Assembly (NCBI GenBank): GCA_026545225.1
Contig: CM048845.1
Span: 106,591,033-106,655,032, forward strand
DNA from: Cornus controversa
Taxonomy: Eukaryota; Streptophyta; Magnoliopsida; Cornales; Cornaceae
Direction of reading: 5' to 3'
DNA: 64,000 bases
Shown one piece after another: positions 23,471 to 34,689 of the stretch. Made by a program: the position numbers and the translations under genes. The stretch's first letter is position 1. Every line of letters starts with the position of its first letter. The notes below the pieces were generated by a model. That model searched no databases, was not told the DNA's origin, and worked only from the letters and a program-made list of their open reading frames with translations.

Positions 23471-25660
23471 ACTTCAGATTTTATGTCTCATTTTTTTTCT
23501 TTACCTACATGGTTTATGGGCTTCCCTGTTAATTTGGCAGGCCCATCTACCAACATGATACCATGATTGTTGATGTCCCAGCAATATGGCACTGATAAAA
23601 AAAAAAGTGACATCACAAAGAGAGGTTTTGAACAGATCAATTCTATCTTAAAAAAAATATTTCCAGGCCCATCTCGTCGGTGCCATTCGGGTCGGCAGGC
23701 CTGATTGTCTCCTCATATATAATTTAAAAATGGGGAAATCAACTTTTGACGACAAGGTGGTGGATTCTATCACTATTGTGAGAGACCTGACGGTCGATTG
23801 TTGATTCTTGTGTCACAACTCATTTAAAATTTTCAAATAATGTATTTTTTGAAAAATTACAAGTTTGGACAAATACGTAGCCAATTATAATCATCAATTA
23901 ACTTTATTTATTTATTTATTTTGTTAAAATCTTAAAGATAATGGACAAAAAAATCAGATAATAAAATATTTATGTATATATTTATATAACTAATAATTCA
24001 AAATTTGGACTCTTCTCTCCAAACCTTCCACAGTTCAATTAATATATATCAAAATGGACAATGCTTACTTCATGCCATATAAGAAGTTCCTTGTCCGGAG
24101 TAATGTGACTCAACTAAATGTTAACACATGTTTCAAATATATAAATAATAAAAAAACTAAGAGATAAATTAATTTTAAGGAATGAACTGAGTTTCAAGAA
24201 CCCATTTTCAAATTTTCTCTCTTTCACAACTAATATTCATGTCCATCTTCATCTCTCATATATATGTATACACACATATATATATACACACATATATACA
24301 CACACACACCTGCAAGTCTACATCTCCATCTCCCATACACATGCATATACATGTATACATACACCATCAAATCTACATCTCCATCTCCCATACATTTATA
24401 TACTAGCAAATCTCAATCTCCTATATATGTGTGTGTGTGTATGTACATATCTTTCCAATCTCTTTTATGTATATATATATACACACACTAGCACATCAAT
24501 TTGTATTGATGAATTGGGTTTGAAAAACTTATTTATTTAAATCTCTTCATTTCTTTGTTTGGTGTCTACTTTTACAAAATTGTACGATAGAAGGATACTT
24601 GAGAAGTTGAAGTATGTATGGAGAGAGAGAGAGAGAGGGGAGAGGAAAAATCATGCTGAAATAAGTTTTAATAATTTTTTAATTTTAAAGCATGTGTTGT
24701 ATTTTGGTTGGGTCACATGACCTAAGGCAAGTATTCTTCTATCGAAATGGGTCAGACAAAGCGAAATAAATTGCCATCCCCGGTAACTATCTCTACATTT
24801 ACCCTACATTTACTGATCTAAAAAATAATATAATTCCAAAAGTGCATGAATCAGCAAGACAGTGACTATCTATCTTTTGCATTTTTATATACAGAACAGA
24901 ACATTCAGCAGAATAGGGTGATCCTAGTTATTGTTTGACATTATTTATTTCTATTCATATTTAACAAAATGACATTCCGATTATTCCTATGTTAGCTTGG
25001 CCATGAACTAATAATAAAAAATATGGCATCTTTCACTCAGCACACACACACAACACACACACACATATATATATTATGAAGAACTCCATTTAAATTTTAT
25101 TCCAACAATTTAATAATAACAATATATGCCTCATCTTTTAATTGGTAAGTTGTATAAGACTGATTAGTCCAGTGGTTAATGTAATTAGGGAAGTGACAGC
25201 CATTTGAAATAAGATTAAGGCTTGTAGAAGATGGATAATAGGTTGCTCAGAGTGTGTTGTGACACAACTTTTACTACACTATAGAAATGGCATTGATCAT
25301 TCGAATAAAAATAGTGGAAAATAGAGTGAAGGTTATGGTAGTCCCAGCTTGAATGGTAGCGACATGTAGTTGTCTATTTCGTTTAATACAGTTTTCAAGG
25401 AGTCTAAAAAGGTGACCTAAAAAGGAATACTCTCTGAAATTGAGTCTTTTTAACTTTACGATTTTTTTTTCCCGAGAAAACAACAAATTTCTTCACTGTT
25501 TTGTGTAAAAATAAATAAACCAAGGAAGCTATTTAGGGCTTGCTTGGTTTGTTACTCAAAAAAAATGGTTCTATGAAATAGATTTTTTTAACTGAATTTT
25601 CAGAAACTATCAACTATGAATTTTTTTTTTACAATTTTCTAATTTTCAAATCTCAGAAAA
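23471..25660. other. Intergenic with microsatellites
   Basis: No gene is recognised. A mixed TATA/CACA microsatellite region lies at about 24,258-24,490 with repeated CTACATCTCCATCTCC phrases, and CA/TA runs lie near 25,045-25,076. A short open frame in this region is a microsatellite artefact. Confidence 0.5.
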
Positions 25661-25664
25661 TAAA

Positions 25665-25905
25665 AAATGATATTGGAAGAACTGAATCAAGTAGACCCTT
25701 ACATTCTACATAGATCCTATATCTATCTATATGAAGAAGAAATCATGTAACGAAGGGGATTCTTATTTGTACAAATGGTACTTCGAACTTGGAACGAGCA
25801 TGAAGAAATTAACGATACTTCTTTATCTTTTGAGTTTTGTTCTGCCGGATTGGTCGCTCAAGAACTTTGGTCTCTACTCAGACCCGATGAAAAAAAATGG
25901 GATGC
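25665..25905 (+). pseudogene. ycf2: Plastid ycf2 fragment in the nucleus (NUPT)
   Basis: The translation around 25,731-25,900 gives [20 protein letters not shown] followed by [14 protein letters not shown], a stretch I recognise from the plastid Ycf2 protein; the preceding bases (GTAGACCCTTACATTCTACA) continue the match. Ycf2 is over 2000 residues and plastid-encoded, part of the envelope-associated Ycf2/FtsHi import motor. Only about 80 codons are present. A frameshift inside [10 protein letters not shown], relative to the plastid reading, and several C-to-T changes show it is a dead transferred copy. It abuts other plastid pieces in a non-plastid arrangement. Confidence 0.85.
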
Positions 25906-26000
25906 ACAAATCTAAGCTACAATCCTCTCATAAAGATTGAATGAAAAAGAAAGGAAAAGAACAAAAACAAAAAGAGGATTTTTGTTTTTTAACAGTTTAG

Positions 26001-26069
26001 GGAATGGAAACACGTGAGACTCAAAATCTCATGCTAAAGAGTGTGGAGGTTTGAGTCATCTTCAAGGCA
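26001..26069 (+). pseudogene. trnL-CAA: Plastid trnL-CAA 3' fragment (NUPT)
   Basis: GAGACTCAAAATCTCATGCT, then AAAGAGTGTGGAGG, and a TTCAAGGCA end match the anticodon arm, variable arm, T arm and acceptor end of plastid tRNA-Leu(CAA). The 5' part is degraded. Differences from the plastid gene are mainly C-to-T or G-to-A at former CpG sites (ACGTGAG for ACGCGAG, GAGTGTGG for GAGCGTGG, GGTTTGAG for GGTTCGAG), as expected for methylated nuclear DNA. Confidence 0.85.
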
Positions 26070-26146
26070 TAATATTGAGAATGCTCATTGAATGAGCAAT
26101 TCAATAAGAGAGCTCGGATCGAATCGGTATTGATATACCGATTCGA

Positions 26147-26317
26147 TCCTCGATGTCGGCTCTTCTCCACCTGGGGCTGTAGTATGTTCCAAGGGTTGGG
26201 TTGTTCGCCCATTAAAGCAGTACGTGAGCTGGGTTCAGAACGTCATGAGATAGTTCGGTCCATATTCGGTGTGGGCGGTAGAGCATTGAGAGGACCTTTC
26301 CCTAGTACGAGAGGATA
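26147..26317 (+). pseudogene. rrn23: Plastid 23S rRNA 3' fragment (NUPT)
   Basis: CTCGATGTCGGCTCTTC, CACCTGGGGCTGTAGTATG, TTCGCCCATTAAAGC, GTACGTGAGCTGGGTTCAGA and CCCTAGTACGAGAGGA are hallmark sequences of domain V-VI of bacterial-type 23S rRNA. Here they closely match the plastid gene, with scattered C-to-T and G-to-A changes. About 170 bp are present of a gene of about 2.8 kb, so it is not functional. Confidence 0.9.
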
Positions 26318-26351
26318 ACCTAGAACAAAATTAGATTTGGATTCCTAGTTC

Positions 26352-26420
26352 TAAAAATTAATTATTAACGAGCTACAACAATTGCACCGATTAAAGCAAT
26401 TAAAAGAATTATTGAAATGA
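26352..26420 (-). pseudogene. ndhG: Probable plastid ndhG 3'-end fragment (NUPT)
   Basis: On the minus strand the frame reads ISIILLIALIGAIVVAR and then stop, which I take to be the C-terminus of the plastid NDH-complex subunit NdhG. The last sense codon seems converted to a stop (CAA to TAA). Only about 20 codons are seen, so the identification is weaker than for the neighbouring plastid pieces. Confidence 0.55.
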
Positions 26421-26850
26421 ATTGGCTCTCACGCTCAATTACTTCAATTACTTATGGGTAAATTACCATATCTTTTTTTTTAATGTAATGAGCCTATCCT
26501 CTCTTCTCTGTTCATATTCCAAAATAAAAATAGCGAAGCTGAAACCAAAATATTCGGAGGACTCTTCTGTTTTTATTTAGAAAATGACAAAATGTAAAGT
26601 TGTCACACCTCAATGATCAATTAGAAAAGAATGGCGCTACTCCCACCCCCCACCGATGAGACTGGGTCCCATCTTTATGCATCCAAGGGCTGACGTATGC
26701 TCTTGGTTTCGGCTACTCCCATCGGCATGGGAATCATTTTCCATCAGAAAATTGTCTCATGTAGCGAGCTTGGTATGCCATAATTTTCACCAAACTTTCT
26801 AGTGATATTTCGAAGTTCCTTGAAATTTTCAATAATGGACATGGACTTTT
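26421..26850. other. Intergenic, possibly further plastid spacer
   Basis: The stretch to about 26,590 (for example ATATTCGGAGGACTCTTCTG) has a plastid-spacer look, but I cannot place it. Beyond 26,600 nothing is recognised. Confidence 0.35.
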
Positions 26851-27080
26851 ATTAATAAATTCAGCCATTACTGACAAATACAAATGCACATAAGATGGAA
26901 TCTAGACACACAAACCTTTAATAAATTCAGCCATTACTGAAAAATACAAATGCATAAAAGATGGAATCTAGACACACAAACCCATCCCTTTTGTTTGCAT
27001 CGACAGCTCCAGAATATCCACTCAATAAAATGCCAAAAATTGAAGCATATTTGATTTGACGCCTATGACGTTGTATAAAG

Positions 27081-27609
27081 TAGGGGTATTCAAAAAATTC
27101 GTGAATCCGAACCGAACCGATCCGAACCATGACTAATCCGTTGGTAATGGTTTGGTTGTGGATTTAAAATTGCAAATCCGTTGGCAACGGTTTGGTTCAC
27201 GGATTGGTGCCTGAAAAATTCGATCCGAACCGTGAAACTGAACCGTGGCCAAACCGTGGATAATCCGAATATTTATAAATATATTTTATAATTTATATGA
27301 TATAATGATATATAAATATATATAGAATACATTTATACACTAATTTTAAATTTAAATATATTATTCTTTTAAGTTTTTATTATAGTTTTGCACATTAATC
27401 AAATTATTGAAATTGTATTTATTATTGAATATTGAGTAGGCCCAATCCGTCAATCCGAACCGAACCAATCCGTTTTCTAACGGTTCGGTTCGGTTCGGAT
27501 TTGATTTGACCACGGTTCGGTTCGGATTGGAATTTAACCAATCCGTGAACCACGGTTCGGATTAGGTTTAGTGTCTAATCCGAACCAATCCGAACCGTGG
27601 TCACCCCTG
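27081..27609. mobile_element. Non-autonomous hAT element, 529 bp
   Basis: Flanked by a perfect 8-bp target duplication GTATAAAG (27,073-27,080 and 27,610-27,617). The ends TAGGGGT... and ...ACCCCTG are inverted, as in hAT elements. The interior is filled with inverted and direct copies of GGTTCGGATTGG and CCAATCCGAACC. The paralogous site in segment B (near 56,620) is empty. Confidence 0.85.
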
Positions 27610-28260
27610 GTATAAAGCACATTTCATATATACACATTTAAGTATGACAACTTCTTGTAAAACAGCTCATACATGCAAAATCTTGATGCGGTCACACTCG
27701 ATTTAACTTGCAATCCTAAGTTTGATTTGACAATTATTAATCCTAACGGACATGAAATGTTCATCACTGAATTGTATAAAGTTCAATAAATTGAATTGAA
27801 TTTTATGATAATTCATTTTGAAGAGTAAACATACAGTGGTTGTGGATTTCATACCTCATTTTTAGTCATTTTTGCTTCAATCCAAAAGCCCTGGCATGAA
27901 GACATCTCTGGTGGCGGATCATCACATGAACTCATTGATTGGTGCTACTACAATTGATCAGCCTTAATATTTTAAGTTTCCAAAATGAGTGGTGTTGAAT
28001 AAGTCTGTCAGGACAAACAAGAGAGTAACCAGTTACAATACAAGCACAAACAAATAATGCCTGAAATATAAAATAGTTGCCACGGTGTTATCAATGGTTA
28101 AAATAAAACAAGACATGAAGGATAATATAAGTGTGTATTTCTCATCAGAAAGAGCATTTCTTGTCATGGATATTCTCAGTACAACTAATTAAACCAACGA
28201 AGCAAAACTAAAACCCCTCTCTCTCTCTCTCTCTCTCTCTGTGCTCATGAGAAAGAAACC

Positions 28261-28947
28261 ATGGGTTTTTCAAGCTGGCTCTGCTCAAGCAACACGAAGA
28301 ACATGGTTGTCAAGATTGTTCATCCTGGAGGCCATGTCGAGTTTCACGATAGGCCTATTCTTGCAGCCGAGATAATGCTCCGGAACCCTAAATGCTGTGT
28401 TGCCTACCCCCATGTGTTTCAGCAGCCTTGGGCTATTGTTTCCCCGGACACCACTCTAATGCTGGGCCAAAAGTTTTATGTTGTACCCATGAGGACCATT
28501 AGAAAGCTTCAACGGGGCACAAAGTATTCTCCTTCCCTGGTTCAACAATTCAAAACCAATCAAAGTTGCAAAGATGAAACAGAAGATGATGGCATAATTT
28601 CTGCTTGCTTGTTGTTACTGAATAAGAATACTCCAAAGCTACCTCATGCCTGCCTGAAGCAATCAGACAATGAGGGGGGAGAGAAACCAAACTCAAATGC
28701 TAGAAATGATATGGAGAAAGATGGACAATCCAGGGAGGAAAATTGCTTTCAGTCCTTGTGTACAGGGATGAGGAGTAAAGCAAGTAGCGAGGGAATAAGA
28801 TCATCAAGCATCGGATCTTCTGAGACAAGGGAACTTAACAGGAAGAGAACCAAGGATTTTACCAGGAATGGAGAGTCTCCAAAAAGATTTGAAACTTTTC
28901 ATCATTGGCAACCAAATCTGGAAATCGTCAATGAAGAAAGTAATTAG
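28261..28947 (+). CDS. PADRE (DUF4228) domain protein, intronless, 228 aa
   Basis: A single uninterrupted frame of 228 codons. The N-terminal MGFSSWLCSS start is followed by KIVHPGGHVEFHDRPILAAE and then AYPHVFQQPWAIVSPDTTLM and LGQKFYVVP, the conserved first part of plant PADRE/DUF4228 proteins. Gly2 after the initiator may be N-myristoylated, as proposed for some relatives. The remaining 130 residues are Ser/Lys/Glu/Asn-rich and predicted disordered, ending with a conserved-looking FHHWQPNLEIVNEE tail. The family is linked to pathogen and abiotic-stress responses; the molecular function is unknown. A CT-rich leader (28,218-28,240) precedes the start. It lies in duplicated segment A; the partner copy in segment B is a pseudogene, so this one probably carries the function. 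Confidence 0.9.
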   Translation: MGFSSWLCSSNTKNMVVKIVHPGGHVEFHDRPILAAEIMLRNPKCCVAYPHVFQQPWAIVSPDTTLMLGQKFYVVPMRTIRKLQRGTKYSPSLVQQFKTNQSCKDETEDDGIISACLLLLNKNTPKLPHACLKQSDNEGGEKPNSNARNDMEKDGQSREENCFQSLCTGMRSKASSEGIRSSSIGSSETRELNRKRTKDFTRNGESPKRFETFHHWQPNLEIVNEESN

Positions 28948-30479
28948 GAGGTTTTTTTTTTTATTAATTTGTTTTCTATATATGTTCCACGGATTCATTC
29001 AAAAAATATGTGAAGTACTAGTGTCAAACACAACACACTTGAATGTGCCCGCCACGTTTGGTTTGATATGCACCTAACAAGCATATTCAAAATCATTAGT
29101 ATATAATTGCACATAAAATTCTCTTATATATTTCTTTTGTTACATTATTGCTTCAAAACAAGTGAAGTGCCTGTATTAGACATTGTATATCACATAAAAA
29201 TATTACTTTACTCTTAAATATAAAAAGAAAATTAAATAAAAATGAATATTTATCTGTTTTCCTATGTCCTTGATAAATTTGACGCTTAGATGCATACCAA
29301 CTCGCGAAACAAAGAAACAAATTACAATGCTACATACATGACTCCATGTAACAAACATTGCATTAACTAATTAACTTGCAAATGGAAATAACTAAATGCT
29401 ATATTGTATTCTCTATAATATATTATATTAGAAGTGTGTGAAGCCTTAAAAGAACCATTTAATCAGAGCACTTCAATTCATACTAGGCATGATAATATTC
29501 AAGTTTGGGGAAAAGGTTGCCGTTCCTAGAATTTGGAAAACTGTAAATAAAATATAGAAATAGTCATTATAGAATTCCAGGATGAAGTAGAGGGTTGAGG
29601 GGTGGGGCAGTAGGCAGTGGGCTAGGATTATAAAGTTATGTCAGATTATATGCGAAAATTCCTCAGAATAAAAAGAAACTAAGAGCAAGATATGGGATCC
29701 CCTTCCCAAAAAAACGTTCAAGTATCAGATGGGTTTAGGAAGACCTCCATTAAAGTGATTAAAATCATAGAATTGCAAGGATTTTACAGGATTGCTTTGC
29801 ATCAGTTTCTCATTTAAGTATTAAGAAGCAGGCAATTTCTAAAGTTATTTTATTTTATTTTTATTCTCTTTTTTTTTTTTTTTTTTTCTTGGGTGTGGTA
29901 ATTAGACACTTTATAAAGTTGTTGGGTAAATTTTAGCATTTGCAATGCTGCCTGCATGATATGATGCATGAGAAGCCTTGGAAGTTGGAACAGATTCACC
30001 AGAGGAAACTCTTCATCAATGTCTATAAATTTGACGAAATCTGACAATCTTAGAACATTTTTCCTAACATTGTTTAGATTTTAAAAAAAAAATTGTGGAT
30101 CTAGTTCTGGTTGCAAATAAAACAAGAATTGATTCTATTAACATTAAAATATAAAACATCACTACAGCCAAAGGATCATCAAACTGTAAGCTATACAATC
30201 TGCTACTATTGCAAAGGATTTCTACTACCTCCAACATTGCAACTATGCAATTTTCCACGAAGAGACAATGGCAGTAGCAGTGTTATATGTAACAAAGAAG
30301 TGACAAGTCTGCAACAAATACTCCTTGGAGTTCTCGTCTCTCTCTCTCTCTCTCTCAAACACACACACACACACAACTATGCAAGTGCTATTCTTTTTGG
30401 ATAAAGAATAATTACAAGGCTGCAAGTTCTGTTCCCTAAAAATGTGCATCTCTCTTTACCATCAATCAAACTTTTATTT
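28948..30479. other. PADRE 3' flank and intergenic DNA of segment A
   Basis: No gene is recognised. A CT run followed by a CA run lies at about 30,335-30,375 and is conserved in segment B at about 59,286-59,320. Confidence 0.5.
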
Positions 30480-31765
30480 TCTATGAGATGAATCTCAACT
30501 TGGCTCAAAAAAGTATTTTCCCAACTAGTTGGCATCAATCAAATCACATTTATCATATATTTTATTACTAATTTTGGTCTTTTCCTGTCCATGTGGACCT
30601 GCAACTATTCCTAAACCATCTTAATTGATTCTCTTATTTTATTTACAACTGGTGTCACTTCAATCATTTCACAAATATGTTCATTTCTAATTCTGTCATG
30701 TTTATTTGTCTTGCCACACATTCATCTCAACATTTTAATTTCCAATTTCTTAGTTGTGCAACATTCCGTACCATAAAGAGTTAGACTTAGAGGAATATAC
30801 AATACTAGACACAATCCTCCATTTACTCATCATGCCTTGATTTTATGATTAAAAACATATTAGATTTCTCCTTCATTGTGAATAATTGAGCCCAAATAAC
30901 AGAACTATTCACTTTTTAGAATATTTTGATTCTCAATCTCCACTGCATCTTGATTTGTATTTAAATTTACTAAGTTACACTCCATATATTAGGTTTTATT
31001 CTTACTTATCTTAAACATTCTTAGTTCTATAGCTTCCCTCCAAACCTCTAATTAGCACTTAATCCTCCTCTAAATTCATCAATTAAAACAATATTATCAG
31101 CAAAATAACATATGTATGTTATTGGATCTCATCCTAAATGTGTCTTGCCACTTAATCCATACCTAAGACAAAAAGATAAGGACTTAATGCTGACCTTGAT
31201 ATAAGCCTACAATAGTTAAAAATTCACTTGTTTACTCTACTGTTGTTCTAATTATAGTCACACATCCATTATGTATGTCCTTTATTGTGTCGATATATCC
31301 CTTTTTGACCCATTTCTTTTTTAAAACCCTTCATATTTGATTTCTAGCTAGGTATCCAATCATATGTCTTTCTTAAATCAATAAAGGTCATGCAAAGATC
31401 TTTCTTAGCTTCTTTTAAATCAATAAAGGTAATGCGAAGATCTTTCTTAGTTTCTTTAATAAGTATCTTTCTATTAGTCTCTTTAATAAGTATATAACTA
31501 CCATCATTGACCTGCCCGGCACGAGTCTAAATTGATTTTCTGATGCTTTAATTTTTTTAGTCATTTTTTAGTCACTCCCTCCGCAAGTTTTATAGCATGA
31601 CTCATTAATTTAATACCATAATAAATAGTATAACTTTATATTTCCCTTTTTATTTTTATATATAAGTATTAAAATACTTTTTGCACCCCTCATCAGGCCT
31701 TCTCTTAGTTCTTATTATGTTATTAAAGAATTTCGTTAGCCAAGACATGCTAAAGCACTTCTAAA
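30480..31765 (-). mobile_element. Degenerate LINE-type reverse transcriptase remnant (segment A)
   Basis: On the minus strand the order is: KKDLCMTFIDLRKTYD at about 31,420-31,365, matching the 'FIDLEKAYD' block of LINE reverse transcriptases; VGLYQGQH at about 31,215-31,180, matching VGLHQG; and EIKMLR followed by a stop in place of Trp and then MCGK, at about 30,750-30,715, matching MLRWMCGK. The 3' tail includes CCAACTAGTTGGGA at about 30,515-30,530. Multiple stops are present. Same family as the remnant in the kinase intron. Confidence 0.8.
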
Positions 31766-32265
31766 CTTCAATATAAATGCTATCTAGCCCAAAAGTGGAA
31801 AAAATAATAATTTGTACTGTATATAGTCACAGGCTGAACAGTCATAACAACTGCATAATGACTATTATGGCTGTGAATTTTTAACTTGCCAATGTATCAA
31901 CCCGTGAGAGTATTTTGGCCTGGTATGTAACAGCAGTTACAGATATCTGTAACGACCATTAGTTGAATCAACAAGATAGAATGAGGGCAAAGGGTCAATT
32001 TGGGAGAGTCATGAACTCATTCCTACATAGACTTCTTGTTCAAGATTTTTATCTTTTATGATGGGGTAAGGGGTATAGGGAATGGGACAGTGTTCAAGCT
32101 CTGTTGGAGACAATCCAAGCGTGTGTTTACTACCAACTAAGCTAGTTGGCATCTTTATACTTTCGTTTCTGTGTAGTAGGCAATTTTTGTGATGACAACA
32201 CTATTCATGTCCAAGTTATTGTACCTTCAGACACAGATAAATCGAGTCATTTGATTTTTATTGTT

Positions 32266-32744
32266 GCCAGAATCCAGATACCACTAGCCCATTGCAGAAC
32301 CTATAGAGGAATTAACTAGTCACATATAGGTGCTGCAACTGAAAATTAGCAAAGCACCATTCTTTTTAGCATATACGTCTACTGTATCACTCTCCAAAGA
32401 AGGTGCTTCGAACCAGTAAAAGCAAACAACCTCACAGATGAAACATCTACACCAAGAGTAACACTTGCAAACTGAAATAATCAATGTCCCAAACCTAGAA
32501 TTATTCTAATAAGTGATTGAAGGCACTATTTTCCACGATGCATGGTTATAAAAAAAAAATTAGATCTACTTTTTTTGTTGTCCTTATTACTTTGATATTA
32601 AAGTTTTTTACAAAATTACTTTGACACCCTTTTTTTATTGCACATTTACTAGAATGACCTCAACTTTACAGTCTTATTTACTAAAATATCACCATCTGTG
32701 TACTGCATTTAGTTGATGTCACAAATAAATTTTAAATTGGATAT

Positions 32745-32787
<43 letters not shown>

Positions 32788-33029
32788 CATACAGGGTTAA
32801 ACTAACATCCTTGCTTTAAGGACGACGTTAGCATTGTTCCCATATTTTGTTGGACGAAGAAGCCCTCAATCAAACCTGCCACATTATTTAAAATGTATGC
32901 ATTTATGTAGTTTTAAAATAAAGAAATCATACCCACTCTCTCCCACGTGAACCCTTTCCTTTTCTCTCTCTACCTCTCACACCATCTCTTTCTCTCTCCT
33001 GACATCACATGTCGCTATAAACTTTCTCT
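32266..33029. other. Intergenic with (TA)n microsatellite
   Basis: No gene is recognised. A pure TA run lies at about 32,748-32,786. Beyond it the sequence becomes pyrimidine-rich (CTCTCTC near 32,935-33,035). Confidence 0.5.
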
Positions 33030-33470
33030 CTCACTTACTACTAGTTTGTAGCAGGTCATGCGGCGTTGGTTGTGTTGGTGGATTCGCTGGAGTAGATTTT
33101 TTGAATTTTCGGTGGATTTCGGAGTTGTGGGAGTGGGAATGTTGATGGCAATTGTGGAGGTTATGGTGGTGGAGGGGCACTGCTTGAGGTGGTTGCGGCA
33201 ATAGCTGTGGCGGTTGCAACTTATTTTAGTGGTGATGGTGTTTCATTCACCGGAGTGGATATTTGAATTTTCATGGATTTTGAAGTGTGAGGTGGGGATG
33301 TCGGCAGCAATGGCAGTGGCACTGGTTGTGGTGGTGGTGGTGGTGGCGGCAGCGGTTCATTCGTTGGAGTACATTAGTGGTGGTGGTGTGGTGGAGGAGG
33401 TGGAAATGGTGATGTCGCCGAAATCCATAGTGGTTGGGGTTGTGTTTGTTGTAGATGTCAATCTTACATG
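33030..33470. repeat. GGT/GTGG-rich low-complexity tract
   Basis: GTTGTGG, GGTGGTGGTGG and GGCGGTTG words form repeats with degenerate TTTGAATTTTC-GTGGATTT-GGA phrases at about 33,098 and 33,262. Open frames rich in Val or His arise on both strands from the repeat and are not credible genes. Confidence 0.55.
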
Positions 33471-34689
33471 AAGATGAAATAAAAGAAAAAGTAAATATCA
33501 TCTACCCCCTAAGGTTTGCTGAAATAACACATATTTTCCTTTTACGTTTTATAATTTCACCTACCTCTCCTGAGGTTTTGATTCGTGTAACGCACACCCC
33601 CCTCCGTTACGGCAGCTGACATAATCAAAGAGAATCTACTGATGTCAGCCACAATAAACGAGTAAAAGGTCTATTTTGCCCCTCTAACGCATCAAATGAC
33701 TATTTTAACCTGTTGACCAACTAAATATAATTCTTAATTGAACTTTCCTTCTGAAATCTGAAGACTTGGTGACCAAGACAACTTGGTGACCAAGATATCT
33801 CTTTTTTTTTTTTCCTAGTTGGGGGACTCACACACGCTTTTTTGCCCACGTCGGGGCTCGAACCCCTCCCTTCCTCTTTGAGGATAGGGATTTTGTGTAA
33901 CCCTTAAATTGTGTATCAAATTATGAGAACAATTGTGAGCAGAAGAAATCCAATTTTGTGAAATTGGTGAGAGCAAGAGAGAAGAGAGTTTGAGTGATTA
34001 TAATCATCCATCATATTTTTCATAGTAAAATTGTTCGGTGTGCTCTTTGAGCGTAACCCTTTGTTAGGGTGAACCAAATAAATCTCTTGTATTTTTGTGT
34101 GTTTGCTTTATCTTTTGAAAGCGTTTTCGCATATATTCTTGACAGAATCACCGCGAGGGAATTTCTTAGATACAATCAAAGGAACCCCCGAAAGATGTAT
34201 AAACCAACCATATATATATATAATGAACAAGTTGTGGGCTTTTCTAATCTGTGTAGTCCATGATTTTTTTTTTCTGATAAAGATCCATGGAAAAAAATTG
34301 GAAGCTTTAGCCATGATAAGATATTCTATGAGTGAATATTTTACTGATGTATCTCAAGTGGGTGACTTGTTTAGAGAGAGAGAGGTGATGGTTATGGCAA
34401 TGGAGGTGATGGTTGTGGTGGGGAAGAGGATAGAGAGAATCGATGAGGGAGGAGAGAGGGGGAACACAGGGACGTGTGAAGGGGTTAGTGGGTCCAACTA
34501 ATTAAGGTTTAAGTAAATTTATTTAATTGGTTGATAAGGATATTTTTGTAATTTTGTTAAACATGAGGGTACTTTAGACATTTTATTTTTTTTTATTTTA
34601 ATTAACTTTAATTGAACTAATCGTTTACAATTAGAATTAAGTTGACCAAATTTCGTGAGAAGTTAGTGAAACTTCTTTTACTAGTTTAA
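33471..34689. other. Intergenic repeat mosaic, possible LTR fragment
   Basis: ATCTACCCCCTAAGGTTTGC at about 33,499 and CACCTACCTCTCCTGAGGTT at about 33,560 resemble the start of a common dicot repeat. The stretch at about 33,930-34,100 (GTGAGAGCAAGAGAGAAGAG, then CCCTTTGTTAGGGTGAACC) resembles the 3' end of a Copia-type LTR, but I found no partner. No gene is credible here. Confidence 0.3.
33802..33900 (-). mobile_element. tRNA-derived SINE-like fragment
   Basis: On the minus strand a B-box-like GGTTCGAGCCCC (from 33,853-33,866) is followed by GACGTGGGCAAAAAAGCG, GTGTGTGAGTCCCCCAAC and an A-rich tail (T tract at 33,802-33,813). The GTGTGTG...AACT(A/C)GG-A(n) end resembles the SINE at 59,843. 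A clear A box and target duplication are missing, so it is partial. Confidence 0.5.

Larger units (their letters stand above)
26850..32265. repeat. Segmental duplication, copy A
   Basis: Colinear with 56,450-60,760. Shared landmarks in the same order and strand are: AAATTCAGCCATTACTGA; CCATCCCTT-TGTTTGCATC; the GCATGAAGACATCTCTGGTGG region; the PADRE gene; the GACTCCATGTAACAAACATTG region; the CAGATGGGTTTAGGAAGACC region; the CT/CA microsatellite; LINE sequence; and CTGTTGGAGACAATCCAAGC near 32,103. Copy A has a hAT insertion that B lacks; B has a SINE that A lacks, and a deletion of about 600 bp in the LINE. The first roughly 50 bp of A are locally duplicated (26,860-26,920 and 26,920-26,980). 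Confidence 0.9.

Noticed and set aside
24264..24491. Tyr/Thr/Ile-rich frame
   Set aside because: Microsatellite (TA/CA) translation.
26147..26317. A functional rRNA gene
   Set aside because: Only about 170 bp of plastid 23S with substitutions, joined to unrelated plastid pieces.
26927..27130. A minus-strand peptide conserved between segments A and B (KYASIFGI, then SGAVDANRRDGF at 56.5 kb) taken as an extra exon
   Set aside because: It is conserved because the segments are duplicated. It matches no H+-ATPase exon or other family I know, and it has no supporting splice context.
33214..33501. Val-rich and His-rich frames on opposite strands
   Set aside because: Artefact of the GTGG-rich low-complexity tract.
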